Source: Hyunsoonleella aquatilis
Lineage (GTDB): Bacteria; Bacteroidota; Bacteroidia; Flavobacteriales; Flavobacteriaceae
NCBI RefSeq assembly: GCF_014270105.1
Contig: NZ_JACNMF010000004.1
Coordinates: 186,001-250,000, forward strand
DNA: 64,000 bases
Direction of reading: 5' to 3'
Both the position numbers and the translations under genes were made by a program. The notes under the pieces are model-generated. The model was not told the DNA's origin, did no database searches, and was given only the letters and a program-made list of their open reading frames with translations. Shown here piece by piece: positions 15,579-23,995 of this stretch. Position 1 is the first letter of the stretch. Each line of letters begins with the position of its first letter.

Positions 15579-17828
15579 TTACGGAGCAGCACCCAAACCA
15601 TTTAACTGCCCATAAAAACTACGATACTGCTGATTATTAGGAAACATTTCTACCAATCGTCTGGCAATATTTTTAGCTTTAGAAATTTCCCCACCTTTTT
15701 GGTAGATATAGGCCAGAACATAAAGCAAACTTTCATTATTCGGTGCTATCTTTAAACCTTTTACGGCAGTGTCCTCTGCTTTTTTCAAGTCATTTACCTT
15801 GTCATAAAGCAAACTGAGATTGTAATAAAACCTAACATTTTCTGGCATGTGGCCAATGGCAAGCTCCATTTGCTTTATAGCCTCTTCCGTTCGGTTGAGC
15901 TCAGCCAATAACAGCGCGTAGGAATAATAGGTTTGCGCAAAATCGGGTTCCTGCTGAATAATTGTTTTAAAAGCGGCTTCGGCCTCTGCCGTTTGATTAT
16001 TTCGGTAATACAAATTCGCTAGATTGGTACGAATCATGTTGTTCAAGTCATCAATTTCCAAAGCTTTTTCAAACCATTTTATGGCGTTGGCGACATCTCC
16101 TTTCTTTAGATAATAAGTTGCCTTTTTCGCACGACCTCCACTAAAGTCGCCCGTCACTCTTAAATGGGTGTTGAATTCCTTTTGAACCTTTCTGTAGGCA
16201 TCTTTGTAATCCTCTGGAATTTGCAGTTCATTCAAGGATGCAATTGCTAAAAATGCTTTTGTTCTTACCGATCGTTTTTCATCTTTCAAAAGCGGTAAAA
16301 ATGAATTCACGTAATCTGTTGTATTTAAATCGTTGAAAGCATCAATAGTTGCACCTCGCACCAAAGCAGATTCATCATCCAAAAATCGCAACAATTCGTT
16401 AATGGATTCCTGGGTAACATAACCGCTCATGGCCCTGACCGCTGAAGCCCTAGCGATTTCTGGGTAAATCGTGTCTTTCGATAGCTCCATTAATTTCTCC
16501 AAACCGTGCGGATCTCCTGTTAAAGCAGGTGCCAATAAATCAGAAAAATGTTTCTGCTTCGGAACGCCATGTGTCTTTTTATAGTTTTCCCATGCCCACT
16601 TGTCGTCTTTGTCCGTATGGCATTGTACACATGCATTGGGTGTGCCATATTTCAAACTCAAATCCGGCCTGGGAATCCGAAAACTGTGATCCCTCCTGTA
16701 ATCGTTGCCCATATAGATCTTTCCAGTCATATGGCAATTGATACATTCGGATCCTTCGGAATTCGCCTTATGAAAATGATGTGTTGGTGCATCATATTTT
16801 TTGGTGTCATGGCACTGTGCGCAAAGCTGATTGCCTTCAAATCTTAATTTCAGCGAATGCGGATTGTGGCAATTGGTACAGGTTACGTTATTTTGATACA
16901 TTTTACTCTGAAGAAACGAACCATACACATAAACCTCATCCAAAATTTGTCCATCTGGGTGATACAAATTATTTGCAATTAACTGAGGGAAATAATGATC
17001 TAAAAACGTACCTTCAAAATTGAAATGTTCCGAAATTTGCTCTCTCCTTACATGACATCTGGCGCATTGATCTACCAATTCTTTAGGAGGCGTATTCAAT
17101 GTCATTTTTAAATCATTGTCAAATTTATACTTTGTGCCTTCTGCATTTGCTTTTTGCACATGTGTTTTTCCTGGGCCATGACAGGCCTCGCAACTTACGT
17201 TAATCAAGGCGTATTTAGTATCATAACCATGAGATTCCATATTATAGTTCTTCCTAACATTCGTGGAATGGCAATCAGCACACATATTGTTCCAATTCAA
17301 TCCACCACGGGACCAATGTAACCATTCGGAATGCACCACCTTAAAATCTGGGTACAGATCAAACCATTTGCCTTTTTCTGTGTCCCAAGCCGTTCTTAGG
17401 CACTGATAATGCCCATCGGGAAATTTCACAATGTACTGCTGTAACGGTGTGACGCCGAAAGTATACTCTATTTTATAATCGTGGTACTTACCATCCCTAC
17501 CTTCCGTATTTACAAAGAACTCACCATCCTTTTTATAGAATTTTGAAGTCACCCCTTGGCTGGAAAAGGAAGCATTATTGAAATCACCCAAGATCGTAGA
17601 ATCTGTTGCAATTTGCATTGCCTTATCGTGATGGGAGCCTTTCCAATCTTTGAATTGATCTTGATGACAGGACTTACAAGCTCCATCACCCAAAAAGTGA
17701 TTATCAGGGATCATTTCCGCCGAAACAAAAATATTGTCAGAACCAGCCGATGCCCGTACATAATCATTTTTTTTATCCTTACAGGAGATAAAAACCATAA
17801 AAATAATCAACGAAAAAAGGGACCGCAT
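15579..17828 (-). CDS. Octaheme c-type cytochrome with HEAT-like and TPR repeats, lipoprotein
   Basis: A 749-residue exported protein. Its signal ends in a lipobox (FISCKD). Eight CxxCH haem-binding motifs follow in the first 410 residues: CKSCH, CADCH, CEACH, CARCH, CTNCH, CAQCH, CINCH and CVQCH. A middle section has HEAT-like alpha-alpha repeats (IARASAVRAMSGY, SALVRGATIDAF, RSVRTKAFLAI). The C-terminal 200 residues contain about four TPRs (AIKWFEKALEIDDLN, EAEAAFKTIIQQEPDF). It belongs to the cytochrome c554-like multihaem group and probably carries electrons on the periplasmic face while the repeats bind partners. The substrate is unknown. Confidence 0.88.
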   Translation of the reverse strand: MRSLFSLIIFMVFISCKDKKNDYVRASAGSDNIFVSAEMIPDNHFLGDGACKSCHQDQFKDWKGSHHDKAMQIATDSTILGDFNNASFSSQGVTSKFYKKDGEFFVNTEGRDGKYHDYKIEYTFGVTPLQQYIVKFPDGHYQCLRTAWDTEKGKWFDLYPDFKVVHSEWLHWSRGGLNWNNMCADCHSTNVRKNYNMESHGYDTKYALINVSCEACHGPGKTHVQKANAEGTKYKFDNDLKMTLNTPPKELVDQCARCHVRREQISEHFNFEGTFLDHYFPQLIANNLYHPDGQILDEVYVYGSFLQSKMYQNNVTCTNCHNPHSLKLRFEGNQLCAQCHDTKKYDAPTHHFHKANSEGSECINCHMTGKIYMGNDYRRDHSFRIPRPDLSLKYGTPNACVQCHTDKDDKWAWENYKKTHGVPKQKHFSDLLAPALTGDPHGLEKLMELSKDTIYPEIARASAVRAMSGYVTQESINELLRFLDDESALVRGATIDAFNDLNTTDYVNSFLPLLKDEKRSVRTKAFLAIASLNELQIPEDYKDAYRKVQKEFNTHLRVTGDFSGGRAKKATYYLKKGDVANAIKWFEKALEIDDLNNMIRTNLANLYYRNNQTAEAEAAFKTIIQQEPDFAQTYYSYALLLAELNRTEEAIKQMELAIGHMPENVRFYYNLSLLYDKVNDLKKAEDTAVKGLKIAPNNESLLYVLAYIYQKGGEISKAKNIARRLVEMFPNNQQYRSFYGQLNGLGAAP

Positions 17829-18020
17829 ACAGGCAATGGAGTTAAAATAATATAACGACCAAAAGTATGGAATTAAAAGCCCTCAAACAAAGCTTTTACC
17901 TCAAATATGGCACCTCTTCAAGCATAACCTCATTGCACATTCATTTGCGTTTTGCCGAGAAAATAGAATATCATAAAACCATTAATTTTTATTTTTTTTC
18001 AATTTGATAGCCCTTTTCTA

Positions 18021-18057
18021 TTGATTTCTCATAAGATATTCGTAATTTTGTTTAACT
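18021..18057 (+). promoter_or_regulatory. Promoter and candidate operator of the MerR/B12 regulator gene
   Basis: TAATTTTG at 18043-18050 matches the Bacteroidota -7 element TAnnTTTG, and TTG at 18021-18023 lies 19 bp upstream as a -33 element. TTTTGTTTAACT at 18046-18057 overlaps the -7 box and recurs exactly in front of crtI, so the regulator may bind both. Confidence 0.6.
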
Positions 18058-18068
18058 AAATTCTGTTT

Positions 18069-18974
18069 TTGATGAACAATATACAGGTTAATTTCAGCAT
18101 AAAAGATCTTGAAAACCTAACGGGCATAAAGGCGCACACCATTAGAATATGGGAAAAGCGTTATAATTTATTGCATCCAGATAGAAGTAATACAAATATT
18201 AGAAATTATAGTTTAGCCAGTCTCCAAAAACTCCTAAACATCTCTTTTTTAAACAATAACGGTTATAAAATTTCAAAAATTGCCAAGCTTAGCGAAGAGG
18301 ATATTCCTATTAAGGTTCGGGAAATCGCCTCGAGAGCAAAGGTGGAAGACCATGCCATAAACGCATTCAAACTATCAATGTTAAATTTTGATCAGGTTTT
18401 ATTTTACAACACCTATAATAATCTGATTGAAAACAAATCCTTTGATACCATTTTTTATGACGTGTTTTTGCCATTGCTAAACGAAATAGGGCTGCTTTGG
18501 CAAACCAGTACTATCACTCCGGCACACGAACACTTTTTATCCGTACACATCAAGCAGAAAATATTATTGAATATTGAACGCTTGCAAATCCTTGAACCCA
18601 AACCAGTAACCAAAACGTTTATTCTGTTTTTGCCAGATAATGAGGTACATGATATTGGTTTGCTATTCATCAATTATCAATTGAGGAGCAAGGGATATCA
18701 TACGATATTTTTAGGTGAAAGTGTACCAATGGATAGCCTCGTGAGTGTTTTGGAATTCTTCAATGAAATTACTTTCGTCACTTATTTTACGGTAAATCCC
18801 GAGGCAAAAGAAATCCCCGGATATTTCAAAGAATTTGAAGAACTTTTGCTCAATAATGACAAAACCAACCTTTTAGCTTTGGGCCCAAAATTATCAGCGA
18901 TCGAAGATGATTTTCAACTTCCGGACAGCGTTAAAATCTATGATTCTATCGAAAACTTAGTTAAAGATTTATAA
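18069..18974 (+). CDS. CarH-like MerR regulator with cobalamin-binding domain
   Basis: A 301-residue regulator. Residues 8 to 80 form a MerR winged helix (LENLTGIKAHTIRIWEKRY). The centre is the four-helix cap of B12-binding photoreceptors with an intact W-x9-EH motif (W144 to E154-H155). The Rossmann-like B12 domain follows, with EVHDIG at 192-197: the lower-ligand histidine H194 is present, but the usual aspartate of D-x-H-x-x-G is a glutamate. In CarH proteins adenosylcobalamin keeps a repressor tetramer on carotenoid promoters and light breaks it. Here crtI follows after 44 bp and the same 12-bp motif occurs at both promoters, so light-controlled carotenoid synthesis is the likely role. 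Confidence 0.87.
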   Translation: MMNNIQVNFSIKDLENLTGIKAHTIRIWEKRYNLLHPDRSNTNIRNYSLASLQKLLNISFLNNNGYKISKIAKLSEEDIPIKVREIASRAKVEDHAINAFKLSMLNFDQVLFYNTYNNLIENKSFDTIFYDVFLPLLNEIGLLWQTSTITPAHEHFLSVHIKQKILLNIERLQILEPKPVTKTFILFLPDNEVHDIGLLFINYQLRSKGYHTIFLGESVPMDSLVSVLEFFNEITFVTYFTVNPEAKEIPGYFKEFEELLLNNDKTNLLALGPKLSAIEDDFQLPDSVKIYDSIENLVKDL

Positions 18975-18983
18975 AAACTTTTA

Positions 18984-18995
18984 TTTTGTTTAACT
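18984..18995 (+). promoter_or_regulatory. Candidate CarH-type operator upstream of crtI
   Basis: TTTTGTTTAACT, identical to the motif at 18046-18057 at the regulator's own promoter. A related half-site TGTTGAAC lies 21 bp further on (19008-19015), next to a -7-like TACATTTG at 19002-19009. Confidence 0.5.
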
Positions 18996-19018
18996 TTTAA
19001 TTACATTTGTTGAACAAA

Positions 19019-20482
19019 ATGAAAACAACAGTATTTGTCATAGGGTCAGGGTTCTCGTCATTAGCCGCTTCGTGCTACTTGGCAAAGGCCGGTTACAACG
19101 TTACTATCTTTGAAAAAAATGCTACCATCGGTGGTCGCGCAAGGCAATTAAAAAAAGACGGTTTTACCTTTGATATAGGTCCTACTTGGTATTGGATGCC
19201 TGATGTTTTCGAGCGATTTTTTGCCGATTTCGACAAAAAGCCTTCAGATTACTATCAACTAGAAAAGCTAAGTCCCGCCTACAGTGTGTACTTTGGAAAG
19301 GATGACAGTATCACCATTGAGGATTCTTTGGACAAAATTAAGAATACCTTTGAAAAAGAGGAAAAAGGCAGTTCCCAAAAACTTCAGAAGTTTATGGACG
19401 ATGCCCAAAGTAACTACGATATTGCCATAAAAGATTTGGTTTACAATCCAGGTGTTTCACCACTCGAACTGGTAACTCCAGCTACCATAAAAAAAGTCGG
19501 CCAGTTCTTCAGCAACATTAAAAAGGATGTTCGCAGAGACTTTAAGAATGACAGGTTGGCCAAAATTCTAGAATTCCCTGTGTTATTTTTGGGTGCGAAG
19601 CCCAGCGATACTCCTTCATTCTATAGTTTCATGAATTATGCTGATTTTGGTTTGGGTACGTTTCACCCTAAAAAAGGAATGTATCAAGTCATTCTTGCCA
19701 TGGAACAATTGGCCAAGGAATTAGGAGTGACTATAAAAACGAACGCTCCCATTGAAAAAATCAATATTGAAAACGGCCAGGCAAAAAGCCTGATTTCAAA
19801 TGGAGAAGCACATCATGGCGATATCATCGTAAGTGGCGCAGATTACCATCACACTGAAACACTTTTAGATAAAGTATATAGACAATATCCCGAATCCTAC
19901 TGGAATAAAAAGACCTTTGCTCCCTCTTCCCTCCTATTCTATGTTGGTTTTGATAAGAAATTGAAAAAGGTTGAGCACCACACTTTATTCTTTGATGTGG
20001 ATTTTGATGCGCATGCAGAAGCTATTTACGACGACCCCAAATGGCCTCAAGAACCTTTGTTCTACGCAAGTTTTCCAAGTATAACGGATGAAAGCAGTGC
20101 GCCCAAAGGTAAAGAAGCGGGCATATTTTTGATTCCGCTTGCCCCCGGAATTGAAGACACCCCTGAATTGAGAGCTCAATATTTTGAAAAGATTATTGAA
20201 AGATTTGAAGCATTGACTTCTCAAACTGTAAAAAATCATATTATCTTTAAAGAGTCCTTTTGTATAAACGACTTTATTAAGGATTACAACTCTTATAAAG
20301 GAAACGCCTACGGGATGGCGAATACCCTATTGCAAACTGCTTTTTTGAGACCTAAATTAAAAAGCAAAAAAGTGGATCAACTTTATTTTACAGGACAATT
20401 GACGGTTCCTGGCCCCGGTGTACCCCCGTCATTGATTTCCGGAAAATTGGTTTCCGAATTAGTAATAAAAAACAACAGTTAA
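19019..20482 (+). CDS. crtI: Phytoene desaturase (CrtI family)
   Basis: A 487-residue FAD-dependent desaturase when started at the ATG at 19019; an upstream TTG at 19007 would add four residues but is less likely. The N-terminal dinucleotide fold is VFVIGSGFSSLAASCYL with FEKN as the ribose-binding acid. GGRARQ and GPTWYWMP follow, and the family C-terminal block is YFTGQLTVPGPGVPPSLISG. It desaturates phytoene stepwise to lycopene at the membrane. First gene of the crt operon; crtB follows after 3 bp. Confidence 0.95.
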   Translation: MKTTVFVIGSGFSSLAASCYLAKAGYNVTIFEKNATIGGRARQLKKDGFTFDIGPTWYWMPDVFERFFADFDKKPSDYYQLEKLSPAYSVYFGKDDSITIEDSLDKIKNTFEKEEKGSSQKLQKFMDDAQSNYDIAIKDLVYNPGVSPLELVTPATIKKVGQFFSNIKKDVRRDFKNDRLAKILEFPVLFLGAKPSDTPSFYSFMNYADFGLGTFHPKKGMYQVILAMEQLAKELGVTIKTNAPIEKINIENGQAKSLISNGEAHHGDIIVSGADYHHTETLLDKVYRQYPESYWNKKTFAPSSLLFYVGFDKKLKKVEHHTLFFDVDFDAHAEAIYDDPKWPQEPLFYASFPSITDESSAPKGKEAGIFLIPLAPGIEDTPELRAQYFEKIIERFEALTSQTVKNHIIFKESFCINDFIKDYNSYKGNAYGMANTLLQTAFLRPKLKSKKVDQLYFTGQLTVPGPGVPPSLISGKLVSELVIKNNS

Positions 20483-20485
20483 GCT

Positions 20486-21325
20486 ATGAAAGCACTTTTT
20501 GACACCGTTTCGTACCAATGTAGCAAAGTAGTTACTAAATCGTATAGCACTTCATTTTCTCTAGCTACCAAAATGCTGTCCAATACCATCAGGATGCACA
20601 TTTATAACATCTATGGCTTTGTGAGGTTTGCAGATGAAATTGTGGATTCCTTTCATGAATACGACAAAGCAACCTTATTTGAAAGTTTCTCCAATGATCT
20701 GGAGAAGGCCTTACAAGATAAAATTAGTTTGAACCCAATTTTGAATGCCTTCCAATACACATTTCACAAATATAAGATTGATAAAAGCCTAGTAGATGCC
20801 TTCATGAAGAGTATGCGCATGGATCTTCATAAAAAAGATTACTTAACTGATGAGGAATATAAGGAATACATTTATGGATCAGCTGATGTGGTTGGGTTAA
20901 TGTGCCTAAAGGTATTCGTAAAAGGTGATGAAGAAAAATACAATGATTTAAAAGGAATGGCGATGTCTTTAGGCTCGGCATTTCAAAAGGTAAATTTTCT
21001 ACGAGATATTAAAGCCGATTTTGATGATTTAAACCGAAGCTATTTCCCGAATGTAGATCTAAACAATTTGGATGAGCACTCCAAACAAGAAATTATTGAT
21101 GACATTGAAAGAGATTTTGAAGAAGGTCTTAAAGGGATCAAAAAACTTCCTATGGAAGCCAAATTTGGAGTATTTATGGCTTATCGCTATTACAGACAAC
21201 TTTTAAAAAAACTGAAAAAAACACCTGCTTTACAAATTAAGGATACCCGCATTAGAGTGTCTAATCCAAAAAAAATTGAGTTATTAATGCGCAGTTATGT
21301 AAAATATCAACTAAATTTAATGTGA
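20486..21325 (+). CDS. crtB: Phytoene synthase
   Basis: A 279-residue squalene/phytoene synthase. Both aspartate-rich motifs are present: FADEIVDSF (about residues 47 to 55) and NFLRDIKADFDD (about 171 to 182). Early SYSTSFSLA matches the family start. It condenses two geranylgeranyl diphosphates to phytoene. The gene is 3 bp after crtI and 10 bp before crtZ, so the operon order is desaturase, synthase, hydroxylase, cyclase. No geranylgeranyl diphosphate synthase gene is in the window. Confidence 0.95.
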   Translation: MKALFDTVSYQCSKVVTKSYSTSFSLATKMLSNTIRMHIYNIYGFVRFADEIVDSFHEYDKATLFESFSNDLEKALQDKISLNPILNAFQYTFHKYKIDKSLVDAFMKSMRMDLHKKDYLTDEEYKEYIYGSADVVGLMCLKVFVKGDEEKYNDLKGMAMSLGSAFQKVNFLRDIKADFDDLNRSYFPNVDLNNLDEHSKQEIIDDIERDFEEGLKGIKKLPMEAKFGVFMAYRYYRQLLKKLKKTPALQIKDTRIRVSNPKKIELLMRSYVKYQLNLM

Positions 21326-21335
21326 TTTTTTAGTT

Positions 21336-21788
21336 ATGCATACTTTACTTTGGATTTTGTGTTTTTTAAGTGCTTTCTGCATTATGGAATTTATGGCATG
21401 GTTTACCCATAAGTACATTATGCATGGCTTTTTATGGCACTTACACAAGGACCACCACCATAAGGACCACGACAGTTGGTTTGAGCGCAATGACACCTTT
21501 TTTATTTTCTATGCCATAGTGAGTATTTCTTTCGTTTTACTTTGGAAATTTACCTGGTTTTGGCCAGGTTTGCCCATAGGTATTGGCATTTTTGCTTATG
21601 GCCTGTGTTATTTTTTAGTGCATGATATTTTTATACATCAGCGTTTTAAAATATTTAGAAATGCCAACAATTGGTATGCTCGGGGCATAAGAAGAGCTCA
21701 TAAAATCCACCATAAACATTTGGGCAAGGATGATGGAGAATGCTACGGCATGCTGTTCGTCCCCTTCAAATACTTCAAAAGCAAATAA
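21336..21788 (+). CDS. crtZ: Beta-carotene hydroxylase
   Basis: A 150-residue integral-membrane di-iron hydroxylase. All four histidine boxes are visible: HKYIMH, HKDHH, HDIFIH and HKIHH. Hydrophobic segments at the N-terminus (LWILCFLSAFCIMEF) and in the middle (FFIFYAIVSISFVLLW) span the membrane. It adds 3- and 3'-hydroxyl groups to beta-carotene, giving zeaxanthin, the usual yellow pigment of marine flavobacteria. It lies between crtB and crtY with short gaps. Confidence 0.94.
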   Translation: MHTLLWILCFLSAFCIMEFMAWFTHKYIMHGFLWHLHKDHHHKDHDSWFERNDTFFIFYAIVSISFVLLWKFTWFWPGLPIGIGIFAYGLCYFLVHDIFIHQRFKIFRNANNWYARGIRRAHKIHHKHLGKDDGECYGMLFVPFKYFKSK

Positions 21789-21794
21789 TACTCA

Positions 21795-22937
21795 ATGTCG
21801 GGTAACTCGCATTTTGACTATGTTATTATTGGTAGTGGTTTGGCAGGGCTACAACTGGCTTTAAAAATGGCTTCTGATTCCTTTTTCGATGACAAGACAA
21901 TTGCCTTAATCGACGCCTCGGAAAAAAATAGCAACGACAAAACCTGGAGTTTTTGGGAAACGGAGCCCTCGCAATGGAACCACATTGTGCACAAGTCATG
22001 GAAACAGGCGAAAGTAATAACTTCCAAAAATGAAATGGAAATGAATTTATCGCCGTATGCATATAAAACTATCAGAGCCATTGATTTTTACAAGTATGCG
22101 AAATCAACCCTGGAAAACCATCAAAACTTCCAGTTTTTTGTGGACGAAGTGGTGTACACGCACGAGGATTCAAGGGTTATTGTGAAAACAAAAAAACGTT
22201 CTTATACGGCAGAACATGTATTTGATAGCAGGGTTCCAATTGAATTTTATAATAACAATAAGAGCTTAAATATCAACCAACACTTCAAGGGCATCGTCAT
22301 TAAAACGGAACGAGAAGTATTTGACACTAAAAGCTTTACCATGATGGATTATCGGCTGAAGGATGGCGAACAAACCACCTTTACTTATGTGCTTCCTTTT
22401 TCAAAGCATGAGGCGTTGGTGGAGTTTACATATTTTACTGAGCACATTGTTGAAACATCAGTCTATGACGGGTTCCTCCAAACGTACATCAAAAAGTACC
22501 TGAAAATTGACGATTACAAAATCATTGAATCTGAACAGGGTAATATTCCGATGACCACTTTTCCCTTTGATAAATTCAACACGGAAAAGATAACGAAAAT
22601 TGGCACCGGTGGTGGCTGGGTAAAACCTTCAACAGGGTACTCCTTTAAGCATACTGAAAAAAAAGTGGCCAAGATTCTAGATAACATTAAAGCCAACAAA
22701 AAGCCATCTGATAGTCTTTTCTCGAAAAAATATAGATTTTTTGACACTGTGTTCCTTAAAGTTTTAAAAGAGGAAAACCATAAAGGCGAATGGATTTTTA
22801 AGCAGTTTTACGGTAAAAACAAACCAGCGAGTATGTTCCTATTTTTGGACGAAGAATCTAGCTTTAAAGAGGAATTGAAAATTATGGTTTCGCTATTTTC
22901 TTGGAGTTTTGTAAAGGCTTTTTTTAAAACGCTTTAG
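21795..22937 (+). CDS. crtY: Lycopene beta-cyclase (CrtY type)
   Basis: A 380-residue FAD-dependent cyclase. The N-terminal fold DYVIIGSGLAGLQLALKM, the WSFWE block near residue 55 and the GTGGGWVKPSTGYSF block near residue 275 are characteristic of lycopene cyclases. It closes both beta rings of lycopene to give beta-carotene, the substrate of the hydroxylase encoded just upstream. It is the last gene of the crt operon and its end overlaps the convergent mazG gene by 4 bp. Confidence 0.93.
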   Translation: MSGNSHFDYVIIGSGLAGLQLALKMASDSFFDDKTIALIDASEKNSNDKTWSFWETEPSQWNHIVHKSWKQAKVITSKNEMEMNLSPYAYKTIRAIDFYKYAKSTLENHQNFQFFVDEVVYTHEDSRVIVKTKKRSYTAEHVFDSRVPIEFYNNNKSLNINQHFKGIVIKTEREVFDTKSFTMMDYRLKDGEQTTFTYVLPFSKHEALVEFTYFTEHIVETSVYDGFLQTYIKKYLKIDDYKIIESEQGNIPMTTFPFDKFNTEKITKIGTGGGWVKPSTGYSFKHTEKKVAKILDNIKANKKPSDSLFSKKYRFFDTVFLKVLKEENHKGEWIFKQFYGKNKPASMFLFLDEESSFKEELKIMVSLFSWSFVKAFFKTL

Positions 22938-23707
22938 AGCTTTTTGGCCTCCTCCCAAAACACATCCATTTCTGCTAAGGTCATTTCTTTTAAGGGCTTA
23001 TTTAGGGATTTGGCTTTCGATTCTAAATATTGAAAGCGTTTTGAGAATTTTTTATTAGTACGCTCCAAGGCATTTTCGGGGTTGATATTTAGGAAACGTG
23101 CATAATTCACCATCGAGAACATCACATCACCAAACTCGCTTTCCATAGCCTCTTCATTACCAACCTTTACCTCATGCCGAAACTCAGACAATTCCTCTTG
23201 CAGTTTCTCCCAAACCTGTTCAGGCTTTTCCCAATCAAAGCCCACTCCAGCCACTTTTTCCTGAATACGATTGGCTTTCACTAGGGCCGGTAAACTCCTT
23301 GGCACACCTTCCAAAACACTTTTTTTCCCTTCTTTTAATTTAAGATTTTCCCAGTTACGTTTGACATCGTCCTCATTTTCTACTTTAACATCACCATAGA
23401 TGTGTGGATGCCGGTTGATCAACTTTTCGCAAATGGTGTTACACACATCGGCAATATCAAAATCTTTGGTTTCACTCCCGATTTTTGCGTAAAATACAAT
23501 GTGCAATAACACGTCCCCCAGCTCTTTTTTAACCTCTTCCAAATCATTATCCAAAATGGCATCTCCCAACTCATAAGTTTCCTCGATAGTCAAATGGCGT
23601 AAGGTTTCCATGGTTTGTTTTTTATCCCATGGGCATTGCTCTCGCAGTTCGTCCATAATGGTTAATAATCTATCGAAAGCTTTGAGTTGGCGTTGTCTGG
23701 AATTCAT
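22934..23707 (-). CDS. mazG: Nucleoside triphosphate pyrophosphohydrolase
   Basis: A 257-residue all-alpha NTP pyrophosphatase with two MazG repeats. The first has CPWDKKQTMETLRHLTIEE, then EVKKELGDVLLHIVFYAKI with the E-x-x-E and E-x-x-D magnesium ligands. The second has EKPEQVWEKLQEELSEF and ESEFGDVMFSMVNYARF. It cleans abnormal or excess nucleotides and can lower (p)ppGpp in other bacteria. A decayed copy of its first 60 codons lies 1.7 kb to the right. Confidence 0.94.
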   Translation of the reverse strand: MNSRQRQLKAFDRLLTIMDELREQCPWDKKQTMETLRHLTIEETYELGDAILDNDLEEVKKELGDVLLHIVFYAKIGSETKDFDIADVCNTICEKLINRHPHIYGDVKVENEDDVKRNWENLKLKEGKKSVLEGVPRSLPALVKANRIQEKVAGVGFDWEKPEQVWEKLQEELSEFRHEVKVGNEEAMESEFGDVMFSMVNYARFLNINPENALERTNKKFSKRFQYLESKAKSLNKPLKEMTLAEMDVFWEEAKKL

Positions 23708-23995
23708 TCTAAATATTTTGGCAAAAATACAATTTTGATTTGCTTCAAGGAATGGCCAAGGCCTAAATTAGTTTTGAAAAGTATATAATTCTCACAAATC
23801 TCTTTAATCAAAACAGAGAGAATTATACCATAAAATTCTATTAAAAAAGTAAGTTGTTTAGTTTATTTAAAGAAAGAAAAAACTCTATATTTGATATATT
23901 AACATTTCAAAACTTATTGTAATCTAAATCAACTCAAATACAGTAGGTATTTGTTTTTTTATAACTGAACAAACCTTATCTAAACCAAATCCAAA

